Shown: one piece after another, positions 1-7,461 of the stretch
How the letters are laid out: each line of letters begins with the position of its first letter
Numbering within the stretch: position 1 is the first letter of the stretch
Origin: an uncultured Magnetospirillum sp.
Lineage (GTDB): Bacteria; Pseudomonadota; Alphaproteobacteria; Rhodospirillales; Magnetospirillaceae
Assembly (NCBI RefSeq): GCF_903853455.1
Contig: NZ_CAINTR010000144.1
Location: 1 to 64,000, forward strand
Direction: 5' to 3'
DNA length: 64,000 bases
Program-made: the position numbers and the translations under genes
The notes under the pieces: model-generated
What the model saw: only the letters and a program-made list of their open reading frames with translations
Databases searched by the model: none
What the model was told of the DNA's origin: nothing

Positions 1-346
1 CATCGACATCCATGTGGGCGCCCGGGTCTTCCTGCGCCGCCGGATGCTGGGCCTGTCCCAGGCTCAGTTGGCCGCCGCCATCGGCATGACCTTCCAGCAG
101 GTGCAGAAATACGAGCGCGGCGCCAACCGCATCTCGGCCTCCACCCTCTACCGCCTCGCCCAGGCCCTGGACGTGTCGGTCAGCTTCTTCTTCGACGTCA
201 TGGAAGACAGCCCCCCGCCCGCCCGCGACGAGGGCCGGGTCCTCCCGCCCCCGCCGGACATGCTCCTCCACTACTGCGCCTTGCCAGAGGAACTGCGCCG
301 ACGGGTCCATGCCCTGGTCAAGGCCGTGGTGGAAAGCGGGGCGTGA
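1..346 (+). CDS. XRE-family helix-turn-helix regulator, 5' truncated
   Basis: This is a Cro/CI-type DNA-binding regulator cut off by the left window edge. The frame is open to the first base and reads IDIHVGARVFLRRR, so the GTG at 14 is probably an internal valine rather than the start. Alphaproteobacterial members of this family usually begin a few residues upstream with a similar D-x-H-V-G-x-R-V stretch. The helix-turn-helix covers about the first 60 visible residues (GLSQAQLAAAIGMTFQQVQ, then YERGANRIS). A short proline-rich linker and a helical tail of about 30 residues follow. Such proteins act as transcriptional repressors or activators; the target cannot be read from here. A repeat-rich gap of about 260 bases follows it. 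Confidence 0.85.
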   Translation, partial: IDIHVGARVFLRRRMLGLSQAQLAAAIGMTFQQVQKYERGANRISASTLYRLAQALDVSVSFFFDVMEDSPPPARDEGRVLPPPPDMLLHYCALPEELRRRVHALVKAVVESGA

Positions 347-367
347 GGGGGCAGCCGTTTCCATCTT

Positions 368-472
368 TCGTCACCCCCGCGAAAGCGGGGGTCCATGGTG
401 GGGCAAGCCTCCCGCGCCACGACAGGATATGGATCGCGGATGCATGGATTCCCGCTTTCGCGGGAATGACGA
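368..472. repeat. REP-like inverted repeat pair
   Basis: Two 30-base arms at 368-397 and 443-472 are inverted copies of each other with about four mismatches. Each arm carries its own small palindrome, CCCGCGAAAGCGGG. The pair can fold into a cruciform or long hairpin in the gap between two gene 3' ends. A degenerate half-copy lies near 35755-35782. Elements of this kind are common non-coding repeats in alphaproteobacterial genomes. Confidence 0.75.
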
Positions 473-508
473 GGGAGAAACGAGAGTTTTTCCGCAGCCT
501 CCAAGGAG

Positions 509-603
509 GCGACGCGGCGGCTCCGCTCTCTTCGTGACTTCGTGGTGAAGAACACCCTCAGCCCCAAACGAAGCGCCGGGAATTGAAACCGGACAGAAGG
601 GGG
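509..603 (-). repeat. Dispersed repeat, copy 1 (minus orientation)
   Basis: Read on the minus strand, this stretch aligns with 20846-20935 read on the plus strand. Both contain CTTCTGTCCGGTTT, then TTTGGGGCTG, then TTCACCAC followed by an AAGxCACxAAG block. The spacing between blocks is conserved. No coding capacity is evident. It lies just beyond the 3' end of the tusA gene. Confidence 0.6.
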
Positions 604-608
604 AGCGC

Positions 609-836
609 TTACGCCCCCTTCTTGATCTCGAACGTGTAGACGCCACCGGCTTCCGTCTGGCTGACGAGTTCGTTGCCGGTCTGGCGGCAGAAGGCGTCGA
701 AATCCTTCACCGAACCGGGATCGGTGGCGATGACTTCCAGCAAGCCGCCGGCCGCCAGCTCCTTGATCGCCTTCTTGGCGCGCAGGATCGGCAGCGGGCA
801 ATTAAGGCCCTTCACATCCAGAACGGTCTTCGACAT
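609..836 (-). CDS. tusA: TusA-family sulfurtransferase
   Basis: This is a 75-residue sulfur-carrier protein of the TusA/SirA family. The hallmark motif GLNCPLPILRAKKAI is intact, with the persulfide-carrying cysteine at about residue 13 in the CPLP motif. TusA proteins hand sulfane sulfur to DsrE-type partners in tRNA 2-thiolation, molybdenum-cofactor biosynthesis or dissimilatory sulfur metabolism. It lies 12 bases downstream of a DsrE-like gene on the same strand, so the two are probably co-transcribed and form a sulfur-relay pair. The length is typical of the family. Which pathway it serves cannot be decided from sequence alone. Confidence 0.93.
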   Translation of the reverse strand: MSKTVLDVKGLNCPLPILRAKKAIKELAAGGLLEVIATDPGSVKDFDAFCRQTGNELVSQTEAGGVYTFEIKKGA

Positions 837-848
837 TGACGTCCTCCC

Positions 849-1337
849 TCAAATGAACAGATTGATGTCGCACTGGGTCGCGGACTCGATATAGGTGGCG
901 GCGCCCGCCACCTCGATGCCGTCGATCAGGTCGCTGGCTTGGTATTCAAACAGGTTCATGGCCATCTGGCAGCCGATCATGCGGACTTCGGCGTCGATGG
1001 CCAGATCCCGCAATTCCTCGATGGAGGCAATCCCCTTCTTCTTAATGAGGTCCTTCATCATCAAGGTGGCGGCGCTGTCCATGCCCGGCAGGGCGCCCAG
1101 CAGGTTGGGCATGGCCATGTGCATGCCCATCATCGGCATTTCCATGGCGGCGTTGCCGAGCGTGGTGACCTTGAGGTCCAGCTTCTTCTTCAACAGCGTC
1201 AGGCCGTAGAAGGTGAAGAACATGGTCACCTTCAACCCCATGCTGGCGGCGGTGGTCGCCAGCACGAAAGGGGGATAGGCCCAATCCAGGGTTCCCTTGG
1301 TGACGATCAGCGACATGGACTTGTTGGCGACGGTCAT
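849..1337 (-). CDS. DsrE/DsrF-like (peroxiredoxin-fold) sulfur relay protein
   Basis: A 162-residue protein of the DsrE/DsrF/TusD-like family (COG2210 type). The ATG at 1337 was chosen because an excellent Shine-Dalgarno sequence, AAAGGAGGAG, precedes it. The N-terminal half shows the alternating beta/alpha pattern of the family (SLIVTKGTLDWAYPPFVLA). A methionine-rich loop spans residues 65-76, and the likely active cysteine is Cys123 in the segment RMIGCQMAMN. These proteins accept persulfide sulfur from TusA-like carriers, and a tusA gene lies directly downstream. The gene is first in a two-gene unit. Function in sulfur trafficking is inferred from family and neighbour. Confidence 0.88.
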   Translation of the reverse strand: MTVANKSMSLIVTKGTLDWAYPPFVLATTAASMGLKVTMFFTFYGLTLLKKKLDLKVTTLGNAAMEMPMMGMHMAMPNLLGALPGMDSAATLMMKDLIKKKGIASIEELRDLAIDAEVRMIGCQMAMNLFEYQASDLIDGIEVAGAATYIESATQCDINLFI

Positions 1338-1489
1338 GCTCCTCCTCCTTTGTTGATGAGGATACACTAATGTTCACCGCCGTCCCAGCCCATTGAGACC
1401 CAATATCACGATTTTCTGATATTGCAGACGCGCAACGCCAATGGCCGGGACGTGAGCCCGGCCATGACAACGGAACCGCAGGTTTGGCG

Positions 1490-1930
1490 CTAGCGCGACG
1501 CCATCACGTAATCGCGCAGGGAATCCGCTTCCATCGTGGTTTCGCTGAGGCGCGACTTGACCACGTCGCCGATGGTCACGATGCCGACCACCTGGCCGGC
1601 GTTGCCCACCACCGGCAGGTGGCGGATGCGCTTGGCGGTCATGGTCTGCATCAGATGCTCGACGGTGTCGTCCTCGTGGCAGACGAACACGTCGGCGGTC
1701 ATCAGGTCGCGGACCTTGGCGGCGGTACAGACATCGACGGCCTGGGCCAGACCGCGAACGATGTCGCGCTCGGACAGGATGCCGGCGACCTTGTCGCCCG
1801 CCATCACCATCACGGCGCCGATACGATGCTGCGCCAGCAGCCTTGCCGCGTCGCCCACGGACGCATCCGGAGAAATCTCCACGATGCCCGCGCCGCGAGC
1901 CTTTTCCTTCAGTATGGATTTGACGATCAT
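1490..1930 (-). CDS. Tandem CBS-domain protein
   Basis: A 146-residue protein made almost entirely of two CBS domains, at about residues 8-62 and 74-130. The signatures GIVEISPDASVGDAARLL and VFVCHEDDTVEHLMQTM open the two repeats, and VGIVTIGDVVK closes the second. Stand-alone CBS pairs bind adenine nucleotides and sense energy state or regulate partner enzymes. The ATG at 1930 follows a GGGGAGG ribosome-binding site; longer in-frame extensions lack one. No effector domain is attached, so the partner is unknown. It is a separate unit transcribed in the same direction as the sulfur-relay pair, about 150 bases upstream of it. Confidence 0.9.
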   Translation of the reverse strand: MIVKSILKEKARGAGIVEISPDASVGDAARLLAQHRIGAVMVMAGDKVAGILSERDIVRGLAQAVDVCTAAKVRDLMTADVFVCHEDDTVEHLMQTMTAKRIRHLPVVGNAGQVVGIVTIGDVVKSRLSETTMEADSLRDYVMASR

Positions 1931-2011
1931 GCACGCCTCCCCTTGTTGGTCTTGTCTAGCCATTACCTTAGATAAGGGAGGTGGCCGACACGCCTTCAAG
2001 AGGGGCGGCGA

Positions 2012-2974
2012 TTAATACAGCAGCTTGATGGCGGCAGCCCGGTCGGCGCCGGCGACGGCGGCGTTGCCCAGCAGATAGTGGAGCGCGGTCCGGCCGCGGG
2101 CGTCGGCCCGCTGGGGATCGGCGCCGGCGGCCAGGGCCTTGGAGATGTCGGCCAGGGTGCCCTTGGCGGCGGCGGTCATCAGCGTGGTGCGCAGATCGCG
2201 CGGCAAGGCGGCGTCGCCCTCGCTGGGACTCGTCAAGGCCCCGGCGGGATCGCGGGCGATGCGCTCCAGCAGCGCGAAATCGGCCTCGTGGCCCTTGGGA
2301 GCCGGGCAGTCGGTCAGCACCGCCCCCAGTTGATCCATGGTCTTGGCCGCGCCCTCCAGCAAGGCCCGGTGGCTGGCCGCCAGGCGGCAAGGGAAGCGCA
2401 GCATCATGCCATCGAACACCGAGGGATCCGGCGCCGACTTGCGCGCCACCAGGTCGTAGCCCTTGAGAGTCGGCAGGGTCTCGGCCAGCAGCACGGCGTC
2501 CACCTTGCGCATCACCACGGCGAAGCGGTTGAAGACATAGGTGTCGGCCTTGACGCCCTTGCCCGATTCGGGCTCGGGCAGCAGCTCGAAATAGCTGACC
2601 AGCCACTCTTCCTTGTCGGCCAGCAGCGGATCGGCCGCCACCTGCTCGTCGGTGGGCACCCGGCTGTCGATCTCGGCCTCGACATCGTCCAGCAGATGGG
2701 CCGCCCCGACCGTGTTGCCGGCCAGGAACTCGCGCAGCGCGACGCCGATCGCCTCCAGCGGGTCGGCCGGTCCGTCGGCGGGCAATGCCGACTTGCCGGC
2801 GGCGGCGCGGTTCATCTCGGTCTGGATGCGGGCGAAGGTCACCAGACCGTCGCCGGGCAGCGGCACCAGCTCCTCGCCGGCGGGAGACGGCAGATGGCCG
2901 GTCAGCCACCACACCCCGGTTCCCGCCGCCAGCAGCAGCGCCGCCGCGCCGGCTATGACCGTTTGCCTCGACAT
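2012..2974 (-). CDS. Exported or membrane-anchored protein with C-terminal ankyrin-repeat region
   Basis: A 320-residue protein without a recognised family for its main body. The N-terminus (TVIAGAAALLLAAGTGVWWL) is a signal peptide or membrane anchor, so the bulk probably faces the periplasm. The middle part is acidic and helical. The last 60 or so residues show ankyrin features: LMTAAAKGTLADISKALAAG, then ADPQRADARGRTALHYLL. That gives one clear repeat plus a partial one, suggesting a protein-binding role. It is monocistronic by position, lying between the CBS gene and tfoX-like. No enzymatic motif was seen. Confidence 0.75.
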   Translation of the reverse strand: MSRQTVIAGAAALLLAAGTGVWWLTGHLPSPAGEELVPLPGDGLVTFARIQTEMNRAAAGKSALPADGPADPLEAIGVALREFLAGNTVGAAHLLDDVEAEIDSRVPTDEQVAADPLLADKEEWLVSYFELLPEPESGKGVKADTYVFNRFAVVMRKVDAVLLAETLPTLKGYDLVARKSAPDPSVFDGMMLRFPCRLAASHRALLEGAAKTMDQLGAVLTDCPAPKGHEADFALLERIARDPAGALTSPSEGDAALPRDLRTTLMTAAAKGTLADISKALAAGADPQRADARGRTALHYLLGNAAVAGADRAAAIKLLY

Positions 2975-3144
2975 GGATGATCGTTCCTCGTTGCTGATCG
3001 GCGCGGGAGGATAGCCGAGCCGGGCGGGAGTGTCAGTAACCGCTTTGGCATGGGAGACGGAAGGTCTCCACCTCTTTTGTCTGGCCTGGGACGGCCCGGA
3101 CCGTCGATGATACGCGCCTCGCGACGGAAAAAGACGGAGGCGGC

Positions 3145-3489
3145 ATGTCCCGGGAACTGGCGGATCACGTCTGCGACATGCTGTCGCGGCTCGGCCCGGT
3201 CACGGCGCGGGCGATGTTCGGCGGCTTCGGCATCTATCTCGACGGCCTGATGTTCGCCCTGATCGCCGACGAGGTGCTCTACTTCAAGGCCGACGCCACA
3301 TCGAAACCCATGTTCGAGGCGGCGGGCATGGCGCCGTTCAAGCCCTTCGCCCACAAGCCCATGGTCATGCCCTATTGGGAAGTCCCCGCCGACGTGATGG
3401 ACGAACCCGACCAGTTGTGCGCCTGGGGCCGCGCCGCCTTCGAAGCCGCCCTTCGCACCCGCAAGCCCAAGACGCGGAAGAAGGCCTAA
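3145..3489 (+). CDS. TfoX/Sxy N-terminal-domain protein
   Basis: A 114-residue protein matching the TfoX N-terminal domain (ARAMFGGFGIYLDGLMFALI, then LYFKAD and a central MPYWEVP). The C-terminal domain of full Sxy/TfoX is absent, as in most alphaproteobacterial homologues. In gammaproteobacteria TfoX activates competence genes; the role of short alphaproteobacterial forms is unclear. A good AAGACGGAGGCGGC stretch precedes the ATG. The basic tail RKPKTRKKA and the stop codon are encoded by a 31-base sequence that is repeated 752 bases downstream, beyond the toxin-antitoxin pair, so the 3' end of this gene appears to be the entry point of that cassette. Confidence 0.88.
   Translation: MSRELADHVCDMLSRLGPVTARAMFGGFGIYLDGLMFALIADEVLYFKADATSKPMFEAAGMAPFKPFAHKPMVMPYWEVPADVMDEPDQLCAWGRAAFEAALRTRKPKTRKKA
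3458..3488 (+). repeat. 31-bp direct repeat, left copy (tfoX 3' end)
   Basis: Bases 3458-3488 are identical to 4210-4240. The block begins CCCGCAAGCCCAAG and ends GAAGAAGGCCTA. The left copy encodes the last residues and most of the stop codon of the tfoX-like gene. The two copies bracket higBA. Confidence 0.9.
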
Positions 3490-3845
3490 GCCGCATGAGG
3501 CCGAACTTCGGCCCTGATCCTCTCGCCCAGGACGCGGCGCGCCGTTTCCAGGTCGTAGGCGGCCTGAAGGCCAATCCAGAAGTCGGCGCTGGTGTCGAAC
3601 AGGCAGGCGAGACGCAAGGCGGTTTCGGCCGTCACCGCACGCCGGCCATGAACAATTTCATTCATCCGGGACCGCGAGACCTTCAGCGCCCCGGCCAGCC
3701 CATAGACGGACATGCGCAGAGGCACCAGGTAATCATGACGCAGCACGTCGCCCGGATGCACGGGGGCAAGGCGGGTGGTGCTCGGGTCCACCACATCCGA
3801 CAGATCGATACGCCCCGCATCCAGGTCTTCACGGCGAATGGTCAT
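3486..3845 (-). CDS. higA: HigA-family antitoxin
   Basis: A 119-residue HigA-type antitoxin and autoregulator with an XRE-like helix-turn-helix. The family opening HPGDVLRHDYLVPLRMSV is present, followed by the recognition region ALKVSRSRMNEIVHGRRAVTAETALRLA and the trailing FWIGLQAAYDLETA. The ATG at 3845 has a GAGGTG ribosome-binding site and sits 8 bases after the toxin stop; a GTG four codons earlier is an alternative. Its stop codon overlaps the end of the convergent tfoX-like gene by a few bases. HigA binds and neutralises HigB and represses the higBA promoter. Toxin-first order is typical for higBA. Confidence 0.93.
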   Translation of the reverse strand: MTIRREDLDAGRIDLSDVVDPSTTRLAPVHPGDVLRHDYLVPLRMSVYGLAGALKVSRSRMNEIVHGRRAVTAETALRLACLFDTSADFWIGLQAAYDLETARRVLGERIRAEVRPHAA

Positions 3846-3853
3846 GGCACACC

Positions 3854-4138
3854 TCACGAATGGTAATCACAGAACGCCACATCCTCGGCACCGTCCACCA
3901 CCCAACGGAAGCATACGCGCCATTGAGCGTTGACGCGGATGCTGTGTTGGCCCTTCCGATCCCGTTCCAAGGCCTCCAGCCGATTGCCCGGCGGGCTACG
4001 CAGGTCGTTCAGGTCGACCGCCTTGTCGACCATGACCAGCTTCCGGCGCGCGACACTGGCGACGTCCGGGGGCGTCCCTTTCGGACAAAGCCCCACGAAA
4101 ATCGCGGCGGTCCGCTTGTCGGCGAAACTCTTGATCAT
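3854..4138 (-). CDS. higB: HigB/RelE-family toxin
   Basis: A 94-residue RelE-fold mRNA interferase of the HigB type. Family segments visible are MIKSFADKRTAAIF at the start, the basic stretch VARRKLVMVDKAVDLNDLRSPPGNRLEAL, and the C-terminal core QWRVCFRWVVDGAEDVAFCDYH, all typical of ribosome-dependent HigB. The ATG at 4138 matches the usual N-terminus and length of the family (about 92 residues); the longer upstream reading runs through the operator-like repeat and the flanking direct repeat. It precedes higA by 8 bases. When free of HigA it cleaves translated mRNA at the ribosome. Confidence 0.93.
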   Translation of the reverse strand: MIKSFADKRTAAIFVGLCPKGTPPDVASVARRKLVMVDKAVDLNDLRSPPGNRLEALERDRKGQHSIRVNAQWRVCFRWVVDGAEDVAFCDYHS

Positions 4139-4145
4139 CGCCAAA

Positions 4146-4183
4146 GCGTACCGCACTCCGCTACGTCCCGTCAAACGGTACGC
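4146..4183. promoter_or_regulatory. Candidate HigA operator (inverted repeat upstream of higB)
   Basis: GCGTACCG at 4146-4153 and CGGTACGC at 4176-4183 are perfect inverted 8-mers separated by 22 bases. They lie 7-45 bases upstream of the higB start, where HigA or the HigBA complex would bind for autoregulation. The assignment is positional inference. Confidence 0.5.
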
Positions 4184-4209
4184 AGCGCTGTCGAGGGCCG
4201 ATCCGCGCG

Positions 4210-4240
4210 CCCGCAAGCCCAAGACGCGGAAGAAGGCCTA
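4210..4240 (+). repeat. 31-bp direct repeat, right copy
   Basis: Identical to 3458-3488. It is a second copy of the tfoX-like 3' end that is not attached to any tfoX coding sequence. A few bases upstream of the core (4206-4209) also match except for one substitution. It marks the right boundary of the higBA insertion. Confidence 0.9.
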
Positions 4241-4301
4241 GCATTCCGCCGCCGCTGCGCCCACTCTACGTAAGAGTGCCTCCTATTCGCAGAATCGGTC
4301 C

Positions 4302-4745
4302 ATGCCCTCAAGCCTTCGCGTTCCCCTCTTCCCGCCGGCGCCGGATCCGGTGACCGGCCCCGCCAAACGGCCGGTGGCGCGGTCCCTGCTGCGCGGCCTG
4401 CGGCAACGCTGTCCCAAATGCGGCATCGGCGCCGCCATGGAGGGCTATCTGCGGGTGCGGGAACACTGCCCCCATTGCGCCGAGCCGCTGGGCCTGATCC
4501 ACGCCGACGACGGCCCCGCCTATTTCACCATGCTGGTCTCCGGCCATGTGGTGGTGCCGCTGGTGCTGATCGTCGAGCAGCAATGGCACCCGCCGCTGGT
4601 GCCCATGATGGTGGCGGCGGTGGCGGCCATGGGCCTGCTGATCTGGCGGCTGCTGCCCCGCATGAAGGGGGCGGTGCTGGGGCTGATGTGGGCCTTGCGC
4701 CTGAACGGCGACGAGGTCCAGGGCGACATCGAGCGCCATGGGTAG
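4302..4745 (+). CDS. DUF983-family membrane protein with zinc-finger-like CxxC pairs
   Basis: A 147-residue DUF983 protein. Two cysteine pairs, CPKCG (residues 38-42) and CPHC (57-60), form a zinc-ribbon-like unit, followed by DDGPAYFTMLVSGHVVVPLVL and a second hydrophobic segment VAAVAAMGLLIWRLLP, giving two transmembrane helices. In alphaproteobacteria DUF983 genes often sit in cytochrome c oxidase assembly clusters, and heme o synthase and DUF420 genes follow here on the same strand. A role in oxidase or heme handling is inferred from that context, not proven. Confidence 0.88.
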   Translation: MPSSLRVPLFPPAPDPVTGPAKRPVARSLLRGLRQRCPKCGIGAAMEGYLRVREHCPHCAEPLGLIHADDGPAYFTMLVSGHVVVPLVLIVEQQWHPPLVPMMVAAVAAMGLLIWRLLPRMKGAVLGLMWALRLNGDEVQGDIERHG

Positions 4746-4824
4746 CGTCTTCGGTTGATGCCTGGAAGAGGGGCGGCGATTGCCGGACTTGCCGAGGCCG
4801 GCGTCAAGGGCCATAACGGAAGAC

Positions 4825-6054
4825 ATGGACACCTTCGTCATCGTCATCTTTCTGCTGACCTATCTCGGCATGGCCTTCGGCAGCGTGCGCGGCCTGAAGC
4901 TCGACCGCACCGGCATCGCCTTGCTGGCGGTGGTGGTGCTGCTGGTCTCGGGCAAGGTCGGCGTCAAGGCCATGGGCAGCTCCATCGACGTGCCCACCCT
5001 GCTGCTGCTGTTCGCCCTGATGATCGTCTCGGCCCAGTTCCAGCTGGCCGGCGTCTACGGCACGGTGGCGGCCAAGGTGGCGGCGGCGTCGGGCTCGCCC
5101 CGGCGGCTGTTGGCGCTGGTGATCGTGGTGGCGGGCGGCCTGTCGGCGGTGCTGGCCAACGACGTGGTCTGCTTCGCCATGACCCCCATCATCGCCGAGG
5201 GCATCCGCCAACGCGGCCTCGATCCCCGCCCCTATCTGCTGGGTCTGGTGGGAGCCGCCAATGCCGGCAGCGCCGCCACCCTGATCGGCAATCCCCAGAA
5301 CATCCTGATCGGCCAAGTGGGCGGCCTCGACTTCTGGAGCTTCCTCGCCGCCTGCGCCGTGCCGGCCGCCCTGTCGCTGGTGGTGGTCTACGCCACGCTG
5401 TGCCTGATGTGGAAGCGCGAACTGGCCGCCACCCCCGCCGCCACCGACACCGGCGAGCGGCCCCATCTCAATCACTGGCAGGCCGCCAAGGGCATCGGCG
5501 CCCTGATCGGTCTGCTGCTGCTGTTCGCGGCGCCGCTGCCGCGCGAGGTGGGCGCCATGGTCATCGCCGGCCTGCTGCTGGCCAGCCGCCGCATGTCGTC
5601 GCGCGAGATGATCGGCACGGTGGACTGGCACCTGCTGCTGCTGTTCGCCTGCCTGTTCGTGGTGACCGGCGCCTTCGCCAACACCGAACTGGCGCGCCAG
5701 TGGATGGAATCCCTGGCCGAGCATGGCCTGTTCCCCGACAATCTGCGGGCCATGCTGCCGCTGGCCCTGGCGGCGTCCAACTCCATCGGCAACGTGCCGG
5801 CGGTGATGCTGATCCTGGCGGTCTGGCCGACCCCCGATGCCGGGGCGCTGACCGGTCTGGCGCTGCTGTCCACCCTGGCCGGCAATTTCCTGCTGGTCGG
5901 CAGCATGGCCAACATCATCGTCGCCGAACGGGCGGCGGCGGCGGGGGCCAGGCTGTCGTTCGGCGATTTCGCCCGCGCCGGCATTCCCATGACCCTGGCC
6001 ACCATGACCATCGCCACCCTGTGGCTGCGGGCCGGCGGCTGGATGGCCTGGTAA
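4825..6054 (+). CDS. Anion/citrate-type permease (ArsB/NhaD/SLC13-like superfamily)
   Basis: A 409-residue integral membrane protein with about 10-11 hydrophobic helices. The hallmark of the ion-transporter superfamily is the pair of hairpin-loop motifs: NAGSAATLIGNPQNILIG in the first half and ASNSIGNVPAVMLIL plus LVGSMANIIVAERA in the second. Substrate is not readable; family members move arsenite, citrate, sulfate or sodium. ATG 4825 is preferred because GGAAG precedes it, whereas the longer form begins with TTG inside the intergenic gap. It lies between DUF983 and DUF420 genes, but the spacing of 79 bases after DUF983 leaves open whether it belongs to the same operon. Confidence 0.85.
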   Translation: MDTFVIVIFLLTYLGMAFGSVRGLKLDRTGIALLAVVVLLVSGKVGVKAMGSSIDVPTLLLLFALMIVSAQFQLAGVYGTVAAKVAAASGSPRRLLALVIVVAGGLSAVLANDVVCFAMTPIIAEGIRQRGLDPRPYLLGLVGAANAGSAATLIGNPQNILIGQVGGLDFWSFLAACAVPAALSLVVVYATLCLMWKRELAATPAATDTGERPHLNHWQAAKGIGALIGLLLLFAAPLPREVGAMVIAGLLLASRRMSSREMIGTVDWHLLLLFACLFVVTGAFANTELARQWMESLAEHGLFPDNLRAMLPLALAASNSIGNVPAVMLILAVWPTPDAGALTGLALLSTLAGNFLLVGSMANIIVAERAAAAGARLSFGDFARAGIPMTLATMTIATLWLRAGGWMAW

Positions 6055-6075
6055 CCTGATCGGGATGATGGACGC

Positions 6076-6498
6076 ATGACCACCGCCAACACCCTGCCCC
6101 ATGTCACCGCCGGCCTGAACGCCCTGGCGCTGTGCTTCCTGGTGGCCGGCTTCGTCTTCATCCGCACCGGGCGCAAGCACCTGCACAAACGGGCCATGCT
6201 GGGAGCGGTGGCGACCTCGGCCCTGTTCCTGGGCTTCTACATCCTGTACCACGTCACCGCCCCCATCTTCGTGTTCCGGGGAACCGGCGCGGTGCGGCCG
6301 GTCTACTACGCCTTGCTGATCAGCCACGTGACGCTGGCGGCCTTGGTGACCCCCATGGTCGGAGTCACCGTGTTCCGGGCGTTGAAGGGAAACTTCGAGG
6401 CCCATCCCCGCATCGCGCGGTGGACCTTGCCGGTGTGGCTTTATGTATCCGTCACCGGCATTGTCGTTTACCTGATGCTGTACCATTTCTACATTTGA
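6076..6498 (+). CDS. DUF420-family membrane protein
   Basis: A 140-residue protein with four predicted membrane helices, matching DUF420 (YozB-like): HVTAGLNALALCFLVAGFVF, RKHLHKRAMLGA, LFLGFYILYHVT and a C-terminal helix ending LMLYHFYI. The spaced histidines (H9, H37, H39, H60, H84, H136) suggest a heme or metal role. DUF420 genes are commonly found with cytochrome oxidase genes. Here the gene lies 21 bases after the permease and 36 bases before heme o synthase, which supports a function in terminal oxidase assembly. The reaction is unknown. Confidence 0.87.
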   Translation: MTTANTLPHVTAGLNALALCFLVAGFVFIRTGRKHLHKRAMLGAVATSALFLGFYILYHVTAPIFVFRGTGAVRPVYYALLISHVTLAALVTPMVGVTVFRALKGNFEAHPRIARWTLPVWLYVSVTGIVVYLMLYHFYI

Positions 6499-6534
6499 TC
6501 CCCGGCCGAACGGGGGCGGCCAGGGGAGACGCAA

Positions 6535-7386
6535 GTGACGTTCCGGCAATATCTCGAACTGCTCAAGCCGCGCATCGCCCTGATGATCGCGCTGACCGCC
6601 ATCACCGGCTACGGCGCGGTGGCGGACAAGGTCGAGGCCAGCGCGCTGGCGCTGCTGACCCTGGCCATGGTGCTGGGCGCCGGCGCGGCGGCGGTGTTCA
6701 ACCATGTCTGGGACCGCGACATCGACCGGCTGATGCGCCGCACCGCCAAGCGGCCCATGGCCTCGGGCGCCGGAACCCCGGTGGTGGGATTCATCCTGGC
6801 CGGGGTGATGATGGCGGCGGGCATGGCGGTGGCCCATGTCGCCTTCAACTGGGTGGTGGCGCTGCACCTGTTCCTGGGCGGCTTCGTCTATGCGGCGGTC
6901 TACACCGTCTGGCTGAAGCGCCGCCACTGGACCAACATCATCATCGGCGGCGCCGCCGGCAGCTTCGCCATCCTGGCCGGCGCGGCGGCGGTCAACCAGA
7001 CCGAATGGCTGCTGCCGCTGGTGCTGGCGCTGGTGCTGTTCCTGTGGACGCCCAGCCATTTCTGGGCCCTGGCCATCCTGCTCACCGACGACTACCGCAA
7101 GGCCGGAATTCCCATGCTGCCGGTGGTGGTGGGCGAGCAGCGCACCGCCTGGTGCATCCTGGCCAACAGCGTCTTCCTGGTGGGAGCCTCGCTGCTGCCC
7201 TGGGCCATGGGGCTGCTGGGGCCGGTCTATGGCGCCATCGCGGCCGTCATGGGGCTGGCGCTGCTGGGCTTCAACGTCAGGCTGGTGATGACCCCGACCC
7301 GCTTTTGGGCCGGCTGGAACTTCGCCGCCTCCATGCCGTATCTCCTGATTTTGTTCGTCGGGGTCTTCGTCGACAAGCATCTCTAA
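6535..7386 (+). CDS. ctaB: Protoheme IX farnesyltransferase (heme o synthase)
   Basis: A 283-residue UbiA-superfamily prenyltransferase that adds a farnesyl group to heme b to make heme o. The first catalytic aspartate motif reads NHVWDRDIDRLMRRTAKRP at about residues 61-79, characteristic of CtaB/CyoE rather than UbiA. The second is LLTDDYRKAGIPMLPVV, with SHFWALAI before it. About eight to nine membrane helices are visible. The start is GTG at 6535, preceded by GGGGAGA at good spacing. It ends the DUF983/permease/DUF420/ctaB run. Subunit genes of the oxidase are not in this window. Confidence 0.95.
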   Translation: MTFRQYLELLKPRIALMIALTAITGYGAVADKVEASALALLTLAMVLGAGAAAVFNHVWDRDIDRLMRRTAKRPMASGAGTPVVGFILAGVMMAAGMAVAHVAFNWVVALHLFLGGFVYAAVYTVWLKRRHWTNIIIGGAAGSFAILAGAAAVNQTEWLLPLVLALVLFLWTPSHFWALAILLTDDYRKAGIPMLPVVVGEQRTAWCILANSVFLVGASLLPWAMGLLGPVYGAIAAVMGLALLGFNVRLVMTPTRFWAGWNFAASMPYLLILFVGVFVDKHL

Positions 7387-7461
7387 GAGTTACAAGATCT
7401 GGCTTGCGGCGGTCACCCCCATTGCATACCCTTTTAACCCCGATGCGAACTGGAAGCAGAC

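Noticed and set aside
3930-4241. Open frame ending in the same RKPKTRKKA tail as the tfoX-like protein
   Set aside because: Only the tail, encoded by the direct repeat, matches. The rest is antisense to higB and has no TfoX features; it is treated as an orphan repeat copy.
4804-7380. Very long minus-strand open frame opposite the permease, DUF420 and ctaB genes
   Set aside because: It is a frame opposite to GC-rich coding sequence: the translation is low-complexity Gln/His/Gly/Arg, has no recognisable domain, and the plus-strand genes are unambiguous families.
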